Source of the DNA: JAZSMJ01 sp045535815
Lineage (GTDB): Bacteria; Bacillota; Clostridia; Oscillospirales; CAG-272
Assembly (NCBI GenBank): GCA_045535815.1
Contig: JAZSMJ010000007.1
Location: 1-10,454 of the forward strand
Direction: 5' to 3'
Length of the DNA: 10,454 nt
Positions 7,401 to 10,454 of the stretch are shown one piece after another. The notes under the pieces were generated by a model that did not search any database, was not told where the DNA came from, and was given only the letters and a program-made list of their open reading frames with translations. Every line of letters begins with the position of its first letter. Positions within the stretch are counted from its first letter, which is position 1. A program made the translations under genes and the position numbers.

Positions 7401-8189
7401 GTCGGAATACTGATAGAATCTTATGTAGTTTATTTTGGAGAAGTCAGCACTGTCTGTAATAACGTCTTTAAACTTGAAGGAAACGGTGTTCCATCCCTTC
7501 TGCCATTCTATCTGAGCAAGATCCCACGACGTAGGATTGTAGCCGTCCTGTGCGGACATCTCAAATCTGCCGGGCTGTCCGTTTACGGATGACGGATCCT
7601 CTACCCAAAGATCAAAGGATATTCCGCTCTCATCCGATTTGAAGGAGGAGAGATTGAGCGCAGGATTCCACGCATAGCAGAATATGATGCAATCATCGTA
7701 AGAGGATGCGGTAACGCAGGGCGTTTCATCCTGAGAGTTTGTGCCGTATGCAATGTTCGTTCCCCACCATCCGCTCTTGGAGGTGCAGTCCTGAAGGATT
7801 ATTGCGCTGCTGGCTTCTATCCAGCGTGCCGTAAGGGTAACGTCTGATTTGGCGGTATAGGTATCACCGCCGTAATAATATCTTTCGCCGTCACTCCAGC
7901 CACCGAAATAATGGCCGTTGAGAGTGGCGCTGCACTGCTCTACGGTGATCTGCTCTCCTGCAGTCTTTTCTACTGACTCAGGTGCAGTGCCCTCAGCACC
8001 GCCAAGATCGTAGATTATCTTAGCAATGATCGGAGCAGTAGTCTCCTCGGGCGCATCCGCTTCGGTAGAATCGGTAGCTTCAGATCCTTCCGGGAGCTCT
8101 GTCTGTGCATCCTGACATCCTGTTATAAGAAAGAGAGAGGTGATCACGCATATCAAGAGTAATAATATTGTTTTGATATTAAATTTCAT
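4476..8189 (-). CDS. Multidomain surface lipoprotein with divergent GH5-like catalytic domain (upstream paralogue)
   Basis: Predicted 1,237-residue exported lipoprotein with the same architecture as its neighbour. It has a signal peptide with lipobox LITGC (Cys25) and an acidic Thr/Glu/Pro linker (26-53); Flg_new-like repeat (about 57-123); beta-sandwich module A (129-279); Flg_new-like repeats (285-356, 359-430); LamG-like domain (439-807) split by beta-sandwich module B (about 534-688); GH5-like domain (818-1224). GH5 landmarks are IHPED (898-902), acid/base Glu945 in MTEP, SFTTYEP (1002-1008), nucleophile Glu1116 in AVEWG and WSYWSY (1162-1167). It differs from the neighbour chiefly by about 5 extra residues after the nucleophile strand and about 19 extra (within 1178-1205) after HTVF, near the expected active-site rim. 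The start at 8189 has ACGGAGG seven bases upstream. It is likely a membrane-anchored polysaccharide-binding and possibly hydrolytic protein; substrate unknown. Domain calls are by eye and the family assignment (clan GH-A, GH5-like) is moderately sure. Confidence 0.88.
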   Translation of the reverse strand: MKFNIKTILLLLICVITSLFLITGCQDAQTELPEGSEATDSTEADAPEETTAPIIAKIIYDLGGAEGTAPESVEKTAGEQITVEQCSATLNGHYFGGWSDGERYYYGGDTYTAKSDVTLTARWIEASSAIILQDCTSKSGWWGTNIAYGTNSQDETPCVTASSYDDCIIFCYAWNPALNLSSFKSDESGISFDLWVEDPSSVNGQPGRFEMSAQDGYNPTSWDLAQIEWQKGWNTVSFKFKDVITDSADFSKINYIRFYQYSDKTNPSSLKMDNLKIFSDAAPVNVRYETGFVGDQPKYLPEQSVLSAGSEIILPVNDFEKLHYDFTGWSDGRGNIVRHGSKYTVEDNTVFTAVWAEHPTYTVSFDLDGGKGTSFTDLVGYEGYYVYYPDETPKKDGYVFAGWDNAGKLASSGDILYMSAENITVKAVWEPISDKFTDGLVEAWNLSDGGLSGNLLSAIGKTDASHRFGTWLNSKTFGKTLDFSTTGSYMLADNSAADFSGDFTFSAWIKAPTRTLSDRTLFAFGEKFVEKEDEYYDFTTVDNMDAAGWDYCKLENSGQKEGRGYYTTSTESGETIFFIKNFKRQNFSDYMDGGYIHMWMYADKPENIVNGQLEFTSSGGCDVEEMSWTVPSLELKEGWNEVFLSIEKASFNGGDFRPTNFNYVRFYFETNDSVTLGLDDISLCRKVENERLDGTKLYLDAENDYKLTFSMPGIEGITAASTSLDDGLWHHVMLTKEGSTLTYYVDGKSDGSCTVSGTPEIIGSSLIIGADHEYEYGFDGSMAEVKIYNKAKTPAEVTDTVIDSDDNVQHDTRLPLKRGLTFDRRQYFASTPLVNEGATVYEQDIINAMNMGFDHVKLLLTPNHLINDDGTLKIEEMEYITGVVNLVIKHDFKCYICIHPEDDFKPYYLGNLTNFEVLCRWYGELAAYIGANWDPDHVGLQLMTEPGSQSSNKDWYWFSDRMWSAVRNVLPDHTIITSSDAYGNIEGIKRMSPATDDNLIYSFTTYEPYTVGWHWYGTYGDANSFWIYVKDIPYPVLEGVDYTEAIEEAIELVPENKKAAARKALQYYIDGVKDADSTMVNHYDELYNRDWHFARAKSLDDWSRANGGNIHMMAVEWGCMDDSSPKALWGYNTPEGSGLSDETRYEFLKDGRESFEEYGIGWSYWSYNEGHTVFVAETHQLMLDYLRAHGEEYYENGRNYGISPDPETAVLYFDWELLEYALGLTPLVEKPDVIPEY

Positions 8190-8207
8190 AGAAACCTCCG
8201 TTGTATA

Positions 8208-8247
8208 TTACGCAAATAATTACGTTTGTTTTATTATACTGTTTACG
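8208..8247 (-). repeat. Three CGTAA repeats across the promoter/leader
   Basis: CGTAA (TTACG on the plus strand) occurs at 8243-8247, between -35 and -10, and at 8220-8224 and 8208-8212 around and after the transcription start. Spacings are 23 and 12 bp, close to whole helical turns. The paralogous promoter lacks them. They may be an operator for a regulator specific to this copy, or chance in an AT-rich region. Confidence 0.3.
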
Positions 8248-8261
8248 TATCTAAAAGTAAA
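8233..8261 (-). promoter_or_regulatory. Promoter of the upstream lipoprotein gene
   Basis: On the minus strand: -35 TTTACT (8256-8261), 17-bp spacer, -10 TATAAT (8233-8238), start expected near 8226. It matches the paralogue's promoter in both hexamers, spacing and immediate flanks. Confidence 0.85.
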
Positions 8262-8275
8262 TGTACATTCTAGAT

Positions 8276-8294
8276 AAAAAAATGTAATTTTTTT
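8276..8294. promoter_or_regulatory. A/T-tract dyad upstream of the -35 box
   Basis: AAAAAAAT-GTA-ATTTTTTT is an 8-bp inverted repeat 14 bp upstream of the -35. It is the counterpart of the 4379-4397 dyad. Because its stem is all A/T it is a poor terminator for the small gene ending at 8325; an UP-element role is plausible. Confidence 0.4.
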
Positions 8295-8324
8295 GCATAT
8301 TATAACAAAACGGAGACAATGCCG

Positions 8325-8576
8325 CTATGGGAGATAGCTTTGAATTACAAGGTCGCTGATTACGTCATACAGGTGGCATGGAAAAACGTTGCCACCCGAC
8401 AAAATGCAAATAAGAGAAAGAGCTTCTCTATAATTGTCTGCCGCATCCGCAACGTAAGCTATACTGTCACCGCATCTGCATATGATGCCGTATCCTCTGT
8501 AGGATCTGACCATGCGATAGCTGATCTCAAACAGCTTGCCGTCTGCAGAAACGGATATACTTATATCAGTCTTCAT
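8325..8576 (-). CDS. Small protein of 83 residues, DUF6514-like, function unknown
   Basis: The protein starts MKTDISISVSADGKLFEISY and continues with an RSYRGYGIICRC segment, a D-N-Y-R-E-A-L helix (about 48-55) and a C-terminal P-C-H-L-Y-D-V-I-S-D-L block (66-76). This order (a YGI strand, an ADN/EAL helix, then a P-x-HL-DVI-D tail) resembles the small clostridial DUF6514 family, recognised from memory only. No signal peptide or membrane segment is seen, so it is probably cytoplasmic. The start at 8576 is preferred because AAAGGA lies nine bases upstream and the promoter (8670-8699) lies between this ATG and a longer in-frame ATG at 8774. There is no convincing terminator before the lipoprotein promoter, so some readthrough into that gene is possible. 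No function is known to me. Confidence 0.7.
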   Translation of the reverse strand: MKTDISISVSADGKLFEISYRMVRSYRGYGIICRCGDSIAYVADAADNYREALSLICILSGGNVFPCHLYDVISDLVIQSYLP

Positions 8577-8669
8577 GTTGGATTCCTTTCGGCGTTTTTT
8601 CTTCACTTCCTTTTTGGCGCCTGATCGTGAACAAATTGAGTTTGCAGTAGCCTTTTTCGTGTAGCGCCT

Positions 8670-8699
8670 ATTATACAGCATCGGCAGAGAATAAGTAAA
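8670..8699 (-). promoter_or_regulatory. Promoter of the small DUF6514-like gene
   Basis: On the minus strand: -35 TTTACT (8694-8699), 18-bp spacer, -10 TATAAT (8670-8675). Read as TTACTT the spacing is 17. Expected start is near 8663, giving a leader of about 87 nt to ATG 8576. The -35 hexamer is the same as in both lipoprotein promoters. Confidence 0.75.
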
Positions 8700-8975
8700 C
8701 CGAAAACCGCTTGCAAAAAGTGACAGCATCATTGCAGACCTTTGCGTTTTATGATAATCTTGCTTTTTTATCAATGAATTTCGGTAGCAATTATAAAAAA
8801 ATCAACTTATGCTCCCGAATTGTGTAGTATTTTGTAGAAAAATGAATAATAAGCCGAAATTTTGCCAAAAGATACATTTTTAATGCATTTTATTCATAAA
8901 ACGGTAGTAAAAATGAATTGAGATGCAAAATGCAAGATCTATTTTGTTCAATATAACATATGAACAAAATGAAAA
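8700..8975. other. Gene-poor AT-rich intergenic stretch with nested dyads
   Basis: About 275 bases without a supportable gene. It holds a degenerate repeated GTAG-(A/T)-AAAAATGAAT (ending near 8848 and 8918), a compound inverted repeat (TGCATTTT 8884-8891 with AAAATGCA 8927-8934, enclosing ATTCAT 8892-8897 with ATGAAT 8913-8918), an 8-bp pair AATTTCGG 8777-8784 / CCGAAATT 8854-8861, and the dyad at 8941-8970. Possibilities are a decayed small mobile element, a structured or non-coding transcript, or plain drift. No promoter plus Shine-Dalgarno plus ORF combination was found. Confidence 0.5.
8941..8970. repeat. Perfect 10-bp inverted repeat, ATTTTGTTCA-N10-TGAACAAAAT
   Basis: The arms 8941-8950 and 8961-8970 are exact reverse complements around a 10-bp AT-rich centre. 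The element directly follows the pfkA terminator on the minus strand. The symmetrical TTGTTCA/TGAACAA form looks like a binding site for a dimeric repressor or an accessory hairpin, but no gene start lies close enough to be an obvious target. Confidence 0.6.
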
Positions 8976-9010
8976 TCACCGCAGACCGTGCACTGCACGG
9001 TCTGCGGTGA
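8972..9010 (-). terminator. Rho-independent terminator of pfkA
   Basis: A perfect 16-bp GC-rich stem (8976-8991 with 8995-9010), 3-nt loop, starts 30 bases past the pfkA stop. On the minus strand it is followed by TTTTCATTTTGTT. The U tract is broken but the stem is very strong. Confidence 0.85.
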
Positions 9011-9039
9011 AGACGTTATTAATAAATATGAAGATCAGA

Positions 9040-10110
9040 TTATCGAGCGATCTGGAATCCGATGTCGTAGAGTGCGCGCTTTCTTGCCTCTCGGTCGGCA
9101 CAGTATGCCTTCATTGCCTCGATCTGCTCTTGGCTGTATTTATCAAGGTCGTTATCCTTTAACTTGTTCTTGAACATACGGTCAAGGGTGAGCGCATAGT
9201 TTATGTCGAGAGACTCTATCTTATTGCCGTGCAGGCATACTACCAGCTTGCTGCGTCCGCTGAGGAGAAGGTTAACAGCCTCAACGCCCATTCTCGATGC
9301 AAGAACTCTGTCACGAAGAGAGGGCGAGCCGCCTCTTAAAACGTGGGCAAGTCTTGCAAGTCTGGTCTCTATGCCGGTCTTTTCCTGAAGATATGCCGTA
9401 AGATCCTCGGAGAAGGTGGGGTTACCTACCGCACAGCCCTCTGCAACAAGCACTATAAAGTTGCGCTTGCCGGCTTCCTTGCACTTGAGTATCTGCTCAA
9501 CTGCTGCGTCACGGTCGAAGGAATATTCCTTAACTGCGATAACGCAGGCTCCCGTTGCGATACCTGCCTGGATGGCGATATCGCCTGCATCTCTTCCCAT
9601 AACCTCAACGACGTTGCATCTTGAGTGGGATTCGCAGGTCTGACGGAGTCTGTCTACCATTGCGAGAACAGTATTCATAGCCGTATCAAATCCTATGGAT
9701 TCGTCGGTTGACGTTATATCGTTATCTATAGTTCCGGGAATTCCTATACAGGGTATGCCTCTGTCCGACAGGTCACACGCACCTCTGAACGTTCCGTCTC
9801 CGCCGACTGCAACGATACCGTCGATGCGGTTCTTTTTGCAGGATTCAATAGCCTTCTGCATTCCTTCTTCTTCCTTGAATGCAAGGCATCTTGCGGAGTA
9901 AAGCACCGTTCCGCCTATATCAAGTATATTCGATACGTCGTGTGAGGAGAAGAGCTTCATATTTTCATCTATAAGGCCCTGATATCCCTCGTATATTCCC
10001 ATAACCTCAACTCCGCGTGAAAGAGCCGCTCTCGTTACCGCTCTTACAGCAGCGTTCATACCGGGGGCGTCTCCGCCTGATGTGAGGATACCTATTCGTT
10101 TGAATTCCAT
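9040..10110 (-). CDS. pfkA: ATP-dependent 6-phosphofructokinase
   Basis: It phosphorylates fructose 6-phosphate to fructose 1,6-bisphosphate with ATP, the committed step of glycolysis, in the cytoplasm. The 356-residue translation shows the full PfkA signature: GILTSGGDAPGMNAAVRA (7-24), GGDGTFRGA (103-111), the catalytic PGTIDND (125-131), EVMGRDAGDIA (169-179), and ETRLARLAHVLRGGSP (248-263). Gly after the GGD Asp and Gly (not Lys) before TIDND are the residues that mark ATP-using enzymes rather than pyrophosphate-using ones. It is about 36 residues longer than the 320-residue Escherichia coli protein, the extra being a charged C-terminal tail (about 318-356). The start at 10110 has CAGGAG (10119-10124) eight bases upstream. 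It is monocistronic, with its own promoter and a strong terminator. Allosteric residues were not checked individually. Confidence 0.97.
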   Translation of the reverse strand: MEFKRIGILTSGGDAPGMNAAVRAVTRAALSRGVEVMGIYEGYQGLIDENMKLFSSHDVSNILDIGGTVLYSARCLAFKEEEGMQKAIESCKKNRIDGIVAVGGDGTFRGACDLSDRGIPCIGIPGTIDNDITSTDESIGFDTAMNTVLAMVDRLRQTCESHSRCNVVEVMGRDAGDIAIQAGIATGACVIAVKEYSFDRDAAVEQILKCKEAGKRNFIVLVAEGCAVGNPTFSEDLTAYLQEKTGIETRLARLAHVLRGGSPSLRDRVLASRMGVEAVNLLLSGRSKLVVCLHGNKIESLDINYALTLDRMFKNKLKDNDLDKYSQEQIEAMKAYCADREARKRALYDIGFQIAR

Positions 10111-10157
10111 AATAAAAACTCCTGTATATTATAGTTAAAATATTTCCATTATTATTT

Positions 10158-10187
10158 ATGATAATACAAATTGCTCCTCAATGTCAA
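10158..10187 (-). promoter_or_regulatory. Likely promoter of pfkA
   Basis: On the minus strand a perfect -35 TTGACA (10182-10187) is followed at 18 bp by TATCAT (10158-10163) as the -10. TATTAT at 15 bp is a poorer-spaced alternative. The leader to ATG 10110 would be roughly 40 nt. Confidence 0.65.
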
Positions 10188-10280
10188 TAGAAAGCATTAA
10201 AAAAATTCGATAAAATCCGCCCTGCCTCCTTTTTGGCTTCATATATTATATGATAACCGCATCGGAAGGCGGTAAAACGA

Positions 10281-10305
10281 AAACCGCAGATATTCTGCGG
10301 TTTCT
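10281..10305. terminator. Bidirectional hairpin terminator upstream of pfkA, next to the IS end
   Basis: A perfect 10-bp stem (10281-10290 with 10294-10303), 3-nt loop, core ACCGCAGA. The plus side continues TTTCTTT and the minus side TTTTCGTTTT. It most likely ends a minus-strand gene to the right of the window, now separated from it by the insertion element. The sequence between it and the pfkA promoter (10188-10280) shows no gene. Confidence 0.7.
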
Positions 10306-10374
10306 TTAGGTTTAGGTGAGTTATACTATCAAGTGCAACAGCAAAAAAAAGATGAAGCCCATATAAATCCATGG

Positions 10375-10380
10375 TATAAT
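10375..10380 (+). promoter_or_regulatory. Extended -10 of the IS30 transposase promoter
   Basis: TGGTATAAT (10372-10380) is a perfect -10 with a TGN extension. No good -35 is seen 17 bp upstream, which fits a weak internal IS promoter. It lies 38 bases before the transposase ATG. Confidence 0.6.
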
Positions 10381-10418
10381 TGTAATAACCACAAAACAAA
10401 AAACCAAGGAGGAATTAT

Positions 10419-10454
10419 ATGAGCTACCACCATTTTAGCATAGAAGAACGCTGT
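10419..10454 (+). CDS. IS30-family transposase, first 12 residues (partial)
   Basis: The twelve visible codons give MSYHHFSIEERC, matching the characteristic IS30 transposase start (MSY-x-H-x-(S/T)-IEER), which leads into the helix-turn-helix that binds the element ends. The enzyme is a DDE transposase moving the IS by a circular intermediate. AAGGAGG (10406-10412) lies six bases before the ATG. It is the only plus-strand gene in the window. Twelve residues are few, but the motif and the upstream structure agree; whether the copy is intact cannot be told. Confidence 0.75.
   Translation, partial: MSYHHFSIEERC

Larger units (their letters stand above)
10304..10454 (+). mobile_element. Left end of an IS30-family insertion sequence (partial)
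   Basis: The transposase start at 10419 matches the IS30 family. The about 115 bases before it fit the usual short left end. TTTAGGTTTAGG (10305-10316) and the TATACTATCAAGTGCAAC segment (10322-10339) are the likely left inverted repeat. The exact boundary and target duplication cannot be fixed because the right end lies outside the window. Confidence 0.65.

Noticed and set aside
8372..8396. 7-bp inverted repeat GGTGGCA / TGCCACC
   Set aside because: It is inside the coding part of the small gene and lacks a T tract, so it is not a terminator; likely a codon coincidence.
8577..8774. Longer start for the small gene (149 residues)
   Set aside because: The promoter at 8670-8699 and a ribosome site before 8576 lie inside the extension, which has no conserved look.
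10195..10231. AAGGAGG on the minus strand upstream of pfkA, as a leader-peptide start
   Set aside because: The next ATG is 27 bases away and opens only 13 codons overlapping the pfkA -35 region; too far for translation initiation.
10184..10399. Minus-strand open frame of 71 codons
   Set aside because: It crosses the IS left end and a terminator hairpin and overlaps the pfkA -35; no ribosome site and no recognisable product.
1..10454. CRISPR array, tRNA, rRNA or riboswitch
   Set aside because: No regularly spaced repeats, no cloverleaf with a T-loop consensus, and no known aptamer core were seen on either strand.

Overview
The window looks like chromosome of an anaerobic, gut- or rumen-type Clostridia (Oscillospiraceae/Ruminococcaceae-like). 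The reasons are a clostridial-type pyruvate:ferredoxin oxidoreductase, an ATP-type phosphofructokinase, AGGAGG ribosome binding sites, AT-rich intergenic DNA around moderate-GC genes, and large surface lipoproteins with carbohydrate-active domains. No rRNA, tRNA or CRISPR array was seen. The assignment below genus rank is inference only.

All complete genes lie on the minus strand, so transcription runs right to left. In that order: an IS30-type element (plus strand, 10419 onward, cut by the window edge, preceded by its left end and a hairpin at 10281-10303); pfkA (9040-10110) with a strong terminator at 8976-9010; a gene-poor AT-rich stretch with several dyads (8700-8975); a small DUF6514-like gene (8325-8576); two tandem paralogous lipoprotein genes of about 1,200 codons each (4476-8189 and 684-4304); and the 5' end of nifJ (1-457). 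Each gene has its own recognisable promoter, and most have a terminator, so they look like separate transcription units and not one operon.

The centrepiece is the lipoprotein pair. Both have a type II signal peptide and lipobox, three InlB/Flg_new-like beta-grasp repeats, two copies of one ~150-residue beta-sandwich module, a LamG/concanavalin-like domain split by the second of those copies, and a C-terminal domain resembling glycoside hydrolase family 5 (GH5). In the GH5-like domain both catalytic glutamates, the conserved Tyr and the conserved Trp are present. Three other normally invariant active-site residues are changed identically in both proteins (Arg to Lys, the Asn before the acid/base Glu to Thr, His to Thr). 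The duplication includes the promoter. A 187-bp stretch in the LamG region is far more alike (94%) than its flanks, which suggests gene conversion or strong constraint.

Functionally, pfkA (glycolytic commitment) and nifJ (pyruvate to acetyl-CoA plus reduced ferredoxin) bracket the pair. The lipoproteins would be anchored outside the membrane, binding and possibly cutting a polysaccharide whose sugars feed that fermentation. The link is by location only.
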